Shown in pieces: positions 25,099 through 31,914 of a stretch of 64,000 bases of DNA. Each line of letters begins with the position of its first letter. Position 1 is the first letter of the stretch. Both the position numbers and the translations under genes were made by a program. Source of the stretch: Dehalococcoidia bacterium (lineage in GTDB: Bacteria; Chloroflexota; Dehalococcoidia; Lucifugimonadales; Lucifugimonadaceae); contig JAJEAU010000001.1 of NCBI GenBank assembly GCA_022824185.1, forward strand, positions 62,001-126,000, read 5' to 3'. The notes beneath the pieces are model-generated. The model saw only the letters and a program-made list of their open reading frames with translations. It searched no databases and was not told the DNA's origin.

Positions 25099-26172
25099 TC
25101 AGAGGGGTAGGCGCACCATATCGCCCGATTTGAGGGATTCGCTGACGGCGTCTGTGAACTGCATGTACTTGAATCCGTCCGTGAAGTTGGTGTGGGTTAC
25201 TGGTTCGATGCCTCGGATGGCGTTGATGAACTCTTCCTCGACTCTCCATGCGCCGCGGTTTTCGGGCGGGATGTGGATCGGCGACGGTTCGCTGTCTCCG
25301 CGACGGGCACCGCTGACGGCGTAAGTTGCGCCATCGGAGGCGTTGGGATCAGCGAGTTCGACTCGGATCATTCCGTCGGTGCCGTGGATGGACAGGTCGA
25401 GGGCCCGGCTGAATGCGGAGACGGTTGTGGTCGTGTAGATCATCGTTCCGCCGCATTCCATGTTCATCATGATGTCTATGTGGTCGGGGATGGACGTGGA
25501 GCGACGGCGGCCGTCCTCGTCCAAGCGGTGCTTTACGACGGTCTGGCCGAGGGCTTGGACGGTTTTGGCAGGGCCGAACCACCGCATCATCGCTTCGTAC
25601 CAGATGCCCATGGTCATGATGTTGTTGCCGGAGAGGTCGCGGTCTTGTCGCCAGTGGAGCGGCAAGTCAGGGTTGGGGAAATCGCTTCCGGTGCCGACGT
25701 GGAGTTTGACGTTGACTAGGTCGCCGATGTAGCCCTCTGAAATCAGGTTGATGATGGTGCTGTCGATTTCGAGAGAGTGAGGAGCGGGGACGATCTGGGC
25801 GATTAGGTGAGGAGCGCGCTTGGAGGCGTCGAGCATTTCGAGTGCTTCGTCGGAGTTCATCGCCATGCGGGCTTCGCAGAGGACGTGTTTTTCGGCTTCG
25901 AGGGACTCTACGGTCAAAGAGGCGTGCATGTACGGCCATGTTCCGATGCATACGGCGTCGATATCGTCGTCTTCGAGGAGGTCGATCCAGTCTTCGTAGA
26001 CTTCTGGGATGTCGAACTCGTCGGCGACGCGTCGAGAGGATTCGAGGGATCGGTTGACGAGGCCTTTGATTTCGACGTTTTCCTGTTCCCGGAGGCCGGG
26101 GATGTGCTTGAGACGGGTGTTGCCGCCTGCGCCGATGAGGCCAACTACGATGGTGTCGGATTCTGTGGTCAC
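25099..26172 (-). CDS. Gfo/Idh/MocA-family oxidoreductase
   Basis: The N-terminal Rossmann domain has the nucleotide motif VGLIGAGGNTRLKHIPGL at residues 10-27. A DDIDAVCIGTWPYMHASLTVESLEA segment follows (first part DDIDAVCIGTWPYMH), and the usual EKP substrate-site motif appears as CEARMAM. The C-terminal half carries the GFO/IDH alpha/beta domain (DLVNVKLHVGTGSDFPNP..., LPLHWRQDR). Members oxidise or dehydrate sugars and cyclitols with NAD(P). The replacement of Lys-Pro in EKP by Ala-Arg may alter chemistry. It has its own transcription unit, divergent from the DUF971 gene. Confidence 0.85.
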   Translation of the reverse strand: MTTESDTIVVGLIGAGGNTRLKHIPGLREQENVEIKGLVNRSLESSRRVADEFDIPEVYEDWIDLLEDDDIDAVCIGTWPYMHASLTVESLEAEKHVLCEARMAMNSDEALEMLDASKRAPHLIAQIVPAPHSLEIDSTIINLISEGYIGDLVNVKLHVGTGSDFPNPDLPLHWRQDRDLSGNNIMTMGIWYEAMMRWFGPAKTVQALGQTVVKHRLDEDGRRRSTSIPDHIDIMMNMECGGTMIYTTTTVSAFSRALDLSIHGTDGMIRVELADPNASDGATYAVSGARRGDSEPSPIHIPPENRGAWRVEEEFINAIRGIEPVTHTNFTDGFKYMQFTDAVSESLKSGDMVRLPL

Positions 26173-26312
26173 TGGATTGGCTCCTGATTTACTGGCTTTT
26201 GGTTGGCTATTGGGGATAGTCCGGTTGTCAGATACGCTTGAACAAGGTTATTTCAGCGATGCAAATCGTAGTTCAGGTTTGATCGTTTGGCAGCAGGAGT
26301 TCGGGAAATCGA

Positions 26313-26636
26313 ATGGCAGAGACTAACATCGTGGCGACCGGCGTGGAGTTGGTTGGCGAAGGGGTGTCGATAACTTGGTCGGATGGGCAGACGTGTCTGT
26401 ATCCGTATCGGTATCTCCGGTTGCAGTGTGGTTGTGCGGGTTGCGTTGAGGAGATGACGGGGCGGCTGTTGTTGAATGTGGCGATGGTGCCTGAGGATGT
26501 GATCGTGGCGGATTATCTCGAGGTTGGTAGGTACGCCCTGCAGTTTCTCTGGACGGACGGGCATTCGACGGGGATCTATCCGTTCAGGATGTTGCGGCGG
26601 TTGGCGGATGAGGATGATGTCGTGGTTTGTTCGTGA
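26313..26636 (+). CDS. DUF971-domain protein
   Basis: This 107-residue protein matches DUF971 (the N-terminal domain of gamma-butyrobetaine hydroxylase, also found alone beside Fe-S assembly genes). Visible features are ITWSDGQTCLYPYRYLRLQC, a cysteine group (CGCAGC) and the closing segment FLWTDGHSTGIYPFRMLRRL. The stand-alone form is thought to help with iron-sulfur cluster biogenesis or metal binding, but no activity is firmly known. The stop touches the end of the convergent E1 beta gene, with no intergenic base. Confidence 0.82.
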   Translation: MAETNIVATGVELVGEGVSITWSDGQTCLYPYRYLRLQCGCAGCVEEMTGRLLLNVAMVPEDVIVADYLEVGRYALQFLWTDGHSTGIYPFRMLRRLADEDDVVVCS

Positions 26637-27734
26637 CTAGACGCCGAGCATCGTTTTGACGGTGCCGACTACGTCTTCGGGCTGGGGCATGAAGGCGGTT
26701 TCTAGGCCTTTGTTGTAGGGGACGGGGGTGTGAGGGCCGGTTACGCGTTTTACTGGGGCGTCGAGGTAGTCGAATGCTTTGTCGGCGATTACGGCGGCGA
26801 ACTCGGATGCCATGCTGGCGCGCGGGGTGTCTTCGTCGACGATGACTACTCGGTTTGTCTTCATGACGGATTCGACGATGATGTCTTCGTCGAATGGGGA
26901 GAGGCTCAACATGTCGACGACTTCGGCGTCGATGCCCTCTTCGGCGAGTTGGTCGGCGGCCTGTTTGCAGACTACGGAGGTGTAAGACATTCCGACGAGG
27001 GTGATGTCGCTGCCGTGCCGGAGGTATCGGCCTTTGCCCAATGGGATGGTGAAGGATTCTTCGGGGCAGAACCCGGTCATGTTGATGAGCTTTTTGTCGT
27101 TGACGAGGAAGACTGGGTCGTCGTCGCGTATGGCGGCGGCGAGCAGGCCGCGGACGGTGTACGGGTCGGATGGGACGACCACTTTTAGGCCGGGTATGTG
27201 GGCGAGCATCGAGTAGAAGGACTCGGAGTGCTGGGCGGCGTGTCCGGTTCCGCCTCCCGAACGGGCGAAGAGGGTCAAGGGGACTTTTGTTTGGCCGCCG
27301 AACATGTAGCGGGACTTGGCGGCGTTGGATAGGAGCTGGTCGTATGCGACGGTTACGAAGTCGAAGTACATGAGGTCGACGACGGGTCGGAGGCCGGTGA
27401 GGGCTGCGCCGACTGCTGCGCCGACGAAGCCGGCTTCGGAAATGGGAGCGTCACGGATTCGCTCGGGTCCGAAGTCTTGGACTAGACCTTTGGTTGCGGC
27501 GAAAGGTCCGCCCCATGCGTCTAGGGGTTCGAGGGTGTCACGGTCGAAGCCGCCGGATATGTCCTCGCCCATGATGAAGACGTCGGGGTCGTGGTTGAGT
27601 TCGTCGCGGAGGGTTTGGTTGAAGGCGTCGCGGTATCGGACGTCCATGCCGGGGACGTCGTAGCCGGGTCCGGGGACTAGGACGCCGGGTTCGCTGAGGA
27701 CTGTCTTTGTGGGGGTTGCTTCGGCGGTGGTCAT
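26637..27734 (-). CDS. 2-Oxoacid dehydrogenase E1, beta subunit
   Basis: This is the beta chain of a pyruvate, acetoin or branched-chain 2-oxoacid dehydrogenase E1. Segments FIMGEDISGGFDRDTLEPLD, PISEAGFVGAAVGAALTGLR and the C-terminal VKRVTGPHTPVPYNKGLE are characteristic. The 365-residue length includes an N-terminal extension of about 30 residues before the conserved YRDAFNQTLRDEL. The E1 alpha gene lies 60 bp upstream on the same strand. No E2 or E3 gene is adjacent, so the substrate class is undecided. Confidence 0.9.
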   Translation of the reverse strand: MTTAEATPTKTVLSEPGVLVPGPGYDVPGMDVRYRDAFNQTLRDELNHDPDVFIMGEDISGGFDRDTLEPLDAWGGPFAATKGLVQDFGPERIRDAPISEAGFVGAAVGAALTGLRPVVDLMYFDFVTVAYDQLLSNAAKSRYMFGGQTKVPLTLFARSGGGTGHAAQHSESFYSMLAHIPGLKVVVPSDPYTVRGLLAAAIRDDDPVFLVNDKKLINMTGFCPEESFTIPLGKGRYLRHGSDITLVGMSYTSVVCKQAADQLAEEGIDAEVVDMLSLSPFDEDIIVESVMKTNRVVIVDEDTPRASMASEFAAVIADKAFDYLDAPVKRVTGPHTPVPYNKGLETAFMPQPEDVVGTVKTMLGV

Positions 27735-27794
27735 CGAGTTCGGGTTGTCTTTCTAGTTTTTTTTGGCGGGGGGGAAAGTATTGGGAAATCGTTA

Positions 27795-28793
27795 TCAGCG
27801 CAGGCCGACTAGGGAATTTGAGTATTCGACGTAGACGTCGGAGTAGAGCTCTTCCATGGGCGGCATCGGGCTGTTGAGGGCGAAGTCGACGGCGTCTTGC
27901 ATTTCCTGCTCGATCTCGTCGCGGATTTGCTTGAGTTGTTCGGCGGTCATCGCCTTTTGTTCGGTGACGACTTTTTCAAAGTGTTGGAGGCAGTCTCGTT
28001 CTGCGTATTCCTCTTCTTCGTCGGATTTGCGGTATTTCTTGGGGTCGTCGGCGTGGAAGTGTCCGTGGTAGCGGTATGTTTTGAGTTCGAGGAGGGTTGG
28101 GCCGTCGCCGGCTCGTGCTCGCTCGACGGCCTGTCCAGCCGCTTCGTATACGGCGAAGACGTCCATTCCGTCGACTTGGACACCGGGAATGCCGTAAGAG
28201 TCTGCTCTTGCGGAGATGTCGTCGGTGGAGACTGCGTACCAGGCGGGGGTTGCTTCGGCGTATTGGTTGTTTTCGCAGGCGAAGATTACGGGAAGTTTCC
28301 AGATTGCGGCGAGGTTCATGGATTCGTGGACGACGCCTTGGCTTGTTGCGCCGTCACCGAAGAAAGCGACGCCGATTGATTCGTCTTCGTTGCCTCGGTA
28401 TTTGGCGGTGAGGGCTGCACCGACGGCGAGAGGGACGGATGCTCCGACGATGGCGTTTGCGCCGAGCATTCCTTTGGAGAAGTCGGCGATGTGCATGGAT
28501 CCGCCTTTGCCTTTGCATTGACCGGTGTAGCGACCCATGATTTCGGCCATCATCGCTTTGGTGTCGAGGCCCTTTGCGATACAGTGTCCGTGGCCTCGGT
28601 GGGTGGATCCGATCCAGTCTTTTTCGGTGAGATGGGCGCAGATGCCTGTGGGTACTGCTTCTTGTCCGTCCGAGGGGTGGGTTACGCCCATTGCGTTGCC
28701 GCGGAAGGTTTGTTCGAGCATCGTCTCTTCGAATCTGCGGATTCGGTACATGACCTCGTATAGCCAGTGAAGTTTCTCTCGAGATATTCGCAT
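27795..28793 (-). CDS. 2-Oxoacid dehydrogenase E1, alpha subunit
   Basis: This is the ThDP-binding alpha chain of a PDH/acetoin dehydrogenase type E1, 332 residues. The ThDP motif is GDGATSQGVVHESMNLAAIW with NN 28-29 residues after GDG (ACENNQYAE). The N-terminal MYRIRRFEETM and the RGHGHCIAKG segment are typical, as is the phosphorylation-loop-like YRYHGHFHADDPKKYR region. It pairs with the E1 beta gene downstream. Together they would decarboxylate a 2-oxoacid and transfer the acyl group to lipoyl-E2, encoded elsewhere. Confidence 0.92.
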   Translation of the reverse strand: MRISREKLHWLYEVMYRIRRFEETMLEQTFRGNAMGVTHPSDGQEAVPTGICAHLTEKDWIGSTHRGHGHCIAKGLDTKAMMAEIMGRYTGQCKGKGGSMHIADFSKGMLGANAIVGASVPLAVGAALTAKYRGNEDESIGVAFFGDGATSQGVVHESMNLAAIWKLPVIFACENNQYAEATPAWYAVSTDDISARADSYGIPGVQVDGMDVFAVYEAAGQAVERARAGDGPTLLELKTYRYHGHFHADDPKKYRKSDEEEEYAERDCLQHFEKVVTEQKAMTAEQLKQIRDEIEQEMQDAVDFALNSPMPPMEELYSDVYVEYSNSLVGLR

Positions 28794-28926
28794 CGTGATT
28801 GTTTCCCGAATGGATTGTGAGCGGCGAGGGTGTTCGCCGGGCGATTTAGATGGTGGGTGACTGTTCAGATTGAATCTTACTAAGTTTGGAGACGCGCTTA
28901 AACGCCTCGCAGGTGGTCGGGAGGCG

Positions 28927-28978
28927 TTGTCTGAACTGGGATTTTTGGGATTGGGGGGATTTTCGGGATTTTGTTGTT
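28927..28978 (+). repeat. 52-bp direct repeat, copy 1
   Basis: This G/T-rich 52-bp sequence starting TTGTCTGAACTGGGA matches 29947-29998 at all positions but one (28964 C versus T). The two copies are exactly 1020 bp apart and in the same orientation. It contains short internal GGGATTTT-like units. Sequences flanking the two copies are unrelated. Confidence 0.9.
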
Positions 28979-29017
28979 GGTTGTTTGGGGGATTGGTTTT
29001 GGGTTGGACGCGTTGAA

Positions 29018-29232
29018 ACGTCCGGGGTTGCCGGACGTGGGCGCCTTGGGGCGTCGGGATGGTCGGTCTTGTTTTTGCTTTTTTGGGTTTTGCTTATTTG
29101 GTTGCTTTGGTTTGGGACTTGGTCCCGGTTGACGGTCGTGGGCGGGTCACAGACCCGCCCTTACCGTCAGGGTCCCCTTTGTACGTTAGGACATTGCCCT
29201 CGCGAGCGAGGGAAACCCGAGGGGTCGGGTTT
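29018..29232. repeat. Cluster of four short perfect hairpins
   Basis: Perfect inverted repeats lie at 29018-29038 (8-bp stem, 5-base loop), 29140-29160 (9-bp GGGCGGGTC/GACCCGCCC stem, 3-base loop), 29197-29212 (7-bp stem, 2-base loop) and 29213-29232 (8-bp AAACCCGA/TCGGGTTT stem, 4-base loop). The last one is followed by T residues and could act as a terminator. The GGGCGGGTC hairpin resembles REP-like palindromes dispersed in many genomes. Nothing codes across them convincingly. Confidence 0.7.
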
Positions 29233-29946
29233 TCGAGGATTCGCCGCGGTGTAAAAACCGGCGGACTTTGGTCTTGACTTGCGTCTGGACCTTGGTCCTT
29301 CGGGCGAAAAATACTTAACTCATTGAAAAAGTCGAGCGTTGCCGACGTCGCCAGACCGGCGGCCCGGAGTGCGGATAGTGGAAACATCCCGCACACCATC
29401 ACTTGGTTCCTGCCCCTCGTTGACGCTCTGATCTCCCCGCACGACGAAGCGGTTTCGATCTGTTTCGGATAAGAGAAGACCTCGTCCAGGCCTTGAATGG
29501 TGTCGATCCCGTGCGGTCGCTTCGCTTCCGCTTGCACCTTCTGTCTCGCGAACAAAGGTTGGGTTCGTCCATCTGGCTCGTGTTGCGGCTTAAGCAGTAT
29601 ATCGCCGCGCCTGAACCTTGCAGCTACATCCTTCTCCATAACCGGGTTTGTGACCGCGTTGCTCCATGCTCCAAGAGACTTAGACGGGCACCGTCGCGAT
29701 CGGCGCGCAGTTGTACATCGGGCCTTGCGCCTCGGGGTTCTACACCTCCGGCCTCGGGGCTCTTTGTGCACTTTCGCGCTTCTCATGTGTGATCCGCCTC
29801 GCGGTTTCATGTCACTTCAATCGACGACAACTGCTGCCAAGTACGCGACACTCGGCGGCGGCGATCCTCTGGGCGTTGGTGCCGATGGCCGTCGGCTGGA
29901 ACGCTTGTTGTTAACAATAACCTATGTAGTGCTTGTGTGTCAAATA

Positions 29947-29998
29947 TTGTCTGAACTGGGATTTTTGGGATTGGGGGGATTTTTGGGATTTTGTTGTT
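29947..29998 (+). repeat. 52-bp direct repeat, copy 2
   Basis: Second copy of the repeat at 28927-28978, with one mismatch. It follows a short A/T-rich stretch with a near-palindromic TTGTTAACAATAAC (about 29907-29920) and precedes an inverted-repeat group. The two copies could be target-type flanks of an inserted element or dispersed copies of a genomic repeat. Confidence 0.9.
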
Positions 29999-30009
29999 TT
30001 GGATGGGGA

Positions 30010-30108
30010 TAGGGTGAGCTGGGGTGAGGGAGTCCGTCTGCCCCCGCTCCGCCCCGGCCCTCACCCTAGCCCTCTCCCGCTGGTGTCGGGTGTTTTGGGG
30101 GAGAGGGG
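30010..30108. repeat. Complex inverted repeat (REP-like)
   Basis: AGGGTGAG (30011-30018) is complementary to CTCACCCT (30060-30067), and CCCTCTCCC (30070-30078) to GGGAGAGGG (30099-30107). The CCCTCACCCTAGCCCTCTCCC-type core resembles a palindromic repeat seen between genes in many bacteria. It lies upstream of the orphan gene at 30219. Confidence 0.6.
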
Positions 30109-30218
30109 ACACGGTACTGCGGAATGGGGGTAGTAGTTGGTCAGAGTGGGGGTGGTAATGAGTGGGGGTTGGTTAGAATGGGTTTTTGGATTTTGGGTCT
30201 TGGACTAGGAGATTGGTG

Positions 30219-30575
30219 ATGGCGCAGGTTTGGATCGATATCGAGGACAATGACAACTGTGGGTATTTCCCAATGCAGACTTTTGAGGTTCGGGGAGTGG
30301 AACGGGTTGCACGGGGCGTGGTTTTGGATTCGGTGACGGATGTTGAGGGTCGGTGCGAGGTTGTTGGTTGGTCGGATGAGGGGGAATGTGATGTGAGGGT
30401 TGTTCCGGTTGGCGATTCTGGGGCCGGGGAGTCGGTGTTGGTTTATGGGGGCAATCATGGGATTCGGTTGCGTTCTCGGAAGATTGGTGGTGCGTGGTCG
30501 TTGTTTGCTCCGGAGGAGTTCGGGGAGCCTTATATGTTGTTGCCGTCGTTGAGCCAAGTTGAGTTTCTGGATTGA
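30219..30575 (+). CDS. Hypothetical protein, 118 residues
   Basis: This is a small soluble acidic protein with no family I recognise. It starts MAQVWIDIEDNDNCGYFPMQ; the frame is open further upstream to 30186, but ATG 30219 follows an AGGAGAT sequence by about 5 bp and is the better start. The sequence is rich in Val, Gly and Glu and looks beta-stranded. It ends in LLPSLSQVEFLD. It is expressed alone, between the repeat region and the promoter of the next cluster. Codon choice (G/T-ended) matches the nearby plus-strand genes, which supports real coding. Confidence 0.6.
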   Translation: MAQVWIDIEDNDNCGYFPMQTFEVRGVERVARGVVLDSVTDVEGRCEVVGWSDEGECDVRVVPVGDSGAGESVLVYGGNHGIRLRSRKIGGAWSLFAPEEFGEPYMLLPSLSQVEFLD

Positions 30576-30647
30576 TGTGCACCTAACTGTGCGTGCCTGA
30601 GCTTCGCGAAGTTGCTAAAATGCGTAATCCGTGACTTTCATTGCGCG

Positions 30648-30677
30648 TTGACAGTGACGCGTTGGCGGAAATAAGAT
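30648..30677 (+). promoter_or_regulatory. Candidate sigma-70-like promoter of the act cluster
   Basis: An exact TTGACA (30648-30653) is followed after 18 bp by TAAGAT (30672-30677). It lies about 115 bp before the small membrane protein gene at 30794 and would drive the alternative complex III operon. The match is to the standard -35/-10 pattern only. Confidence 0.5.
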
Positions 30678-30793
30678 AGATTGTTGCGAACGGCGAAGAC
30701 TGTCGAGCCGGAAGAAACAACGTCAAACTAGAAAACGAACGGAATTCCGGCGGGTCGAAACCGCCCATGCGCAGGTAACACAGAGAACGGCGA

Positions 30794-31084
30794 ATGGATC
30801 CACAACCGCTAAGCCCTTCAGAATGGGCACAGATAGGCACCGCTCTGAAGTTTCTCTGGGCAGCATTGGGAAGTGCCGTCGTCTCGGGATTCAGCCTTCT
30901 TACCGCGCACGCGATCATCACCTCATTGGTTGACACGAACACGATTCCTTCTGGTTGGTCGAACGCTCGGCCGGTTTTCTACGCTGTAGGTCTGCTTGCT
31001 CTGGCAGCGACGATAACGTTGCTGGTGCTTGCGTTTCTTAGCATGGATTGGATTGAAGTTTTGTATCCCAGGTATTGGCAGTGA
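30794..31084 (+). CDS. Small two-helix membrane protein
   Basis: This 96-residue protein has two hydrophobic helices, at about residues 18-42 (LKFLWAALGSAVVSGFSLLTAHAII, partly quoted) and 62-84 (FYAVGLLALAATITLLVLAFL). A short polar loop separates them, and the aromatic C-terminus is IEVLYPRYWQ. No family is recognised. It is 78 bp upstream of actA and shares the likely promoter, so it may be an accessory or assembly subunit of alternative complex III. That link is by position only. Confidence 0.6.
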   Translation: MDPQPLSPSEWAQIGTALKFLWAALGSAVVSGFSLLTAHAIITSLVDTNTIPSGWSNARPVFYAVGLLALAATITLLVLAFLSMDWIEVLYPRYWQ

Positions 31085-31162
31085 TCAGACACGCGATGCC
31101 GGAGAAAGAACGGTCCGATCTTTTGCACCTAACCACTGCATTGGGAACTAGGGGGATTAGGC

Positions 31163-31873
31163 TTGCTCGCCGCGTTGCTTGATTTCCTCAGAGAGAAGCA
31201 CCGCACCACGCCGACGTGGTTGAAGGTGTTGATTCCGGTCCTAGGGGTCGGCTCCCTCGGCGTAGTTGCCGTACTCGGAGCGGTTTTGGCGTTCATCGTC
31301 ACCGCTTGGCTGGGTCAGCCGATACCGGTTCTGGGATTTGATCAGACCATTGAGCAACCGATTCCTTTCTCGCACACGATTCATGCGGGAACGGGAGTTT
31401 ACGAGAACTCGTTGGGCGACCAGGTGCAGGGACTGGGAATGGACTGCACGTTCTGCCATCGCACGGTGACGACGCAAGCGAACGCTGGCATTCCGCCGGT
31501 GCAGTTCTGTGCCTATTGCCACCAAGTGATCGGCAAGAACGAGAGCGAACCGTTAACTCAGATCCGCATGTCTGCCGGGATAATCGGCGACAACCCGCAA
31601 CCGATCAACTGGAAGCGGGTTCACCGGATGCCGGACCATGTGAGGTTCGTGCATGAACCGCATGTCAGGTATCTGCTGGATCACCCGCAAGCGATCACGG
31701 GTACTTCTACGGGGACGAACATTGGTGCGGCGAGTGTATGTTCAACGTGTCACGGCGACGTGGCGTCGATGAAGGGCACGGTAACGCAGGTCGAGCCGTT
31801 GAAGATGGGACAATGTGTTAATTGCCACCGAGACAACAATGCGCCGACGGACTGCGCGTCGTGCCATCACTAG
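31163..31873 (+). CDS. actA: Alternative complex III pentaheme cytochrome c subunit ActA
   Basis: This 236-residue protein has one N-terminal membrane anchor (about residues 22-50) and five CXXCH heme sites: Cys95-His99, Cys116-His120, Cys193-His197, Cys218-His222 and Cys231-His235. Five hemes and an uncleaved anchor are what ActA has in the quinol:cytochrome c oxidoreductase of Chloroflexus, Rhodothermus and others. It passes electrons from the ActB iron-sulfur clusters to the periplasmic acceptor. The start used is TTG at 31163; there is no competing ATG before the anchor. Next is actB1 after 41 bp. Confidence 0.95.
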   Translation: MLAALLDFLREKHRTTPTWLKVLIPVLGVGSLGVVAVLGAVLAFIVTAWLGQPIPVLGFDQTIEQPIPFSHTIHAGTGVYENSLGDQVQGLGMDCTFCHRTVTTQANAGIPPVQFCAYCHQVIGKNESEPLTQIRMSAGIIGDNPQPINWKRVHRMPDHVRFVHEPHVRYLLDHPQAITGTSTGTNIGAASVCSTCHGDVASMKGTVTQVEPLKMGQCVNCHRDNNAPTDCASCHH

Positions 31874-31914
31874 ATTTTAATAGATAACGAGAAGACGGGT
31901 CAAACCGAGACGAG

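Larger units (their letters stand above)
28794..30218. other. 1.4-kb stretch without a convincing gene, repeat- and hairpin-rich
   Basis: Several open frames cross this region on both strands. The longest, minus 29094-29810, gives a protein rich in Arg, Lys and Pro with no recognisable motif or family. None has a good start context, and frames on both strands are equally open, as expected from composition. The stretch is bounded by a 52-bp direct repeat (28927-28978 and 29947-29998), holds at least four short perfect hairpins between 29018 and 29232, and ends in a larger inverted-repeat group at 30010-30108. It could be a non-autonomous mobile element or a structured RNA; neither is shown. 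Confidence 0.5.

Noticed and set aside
29094-29810. 238-codon minus-strand open frame in the repeat region
   Set aside because: Composition-driven frame: Arg/Lys/Pro-rich, no motif, runs through perfect hairpins, and overlapping frames on the other strand are equally open.
29497-30012. 171-codon plus-strand open frame
   Set aside because: Overlaps the second 52-bp repeat, no recognisable domain and no ribosome binding site; likely spurious.
28794-30218. Possible CRISPR array or group II intron in the repeat-rich gap
   Set aside because: Only two copies of the 52-bp repeat, 1020 bp apart, no regular spacers; no reverse transcriptase and no recognisable intron domain V.
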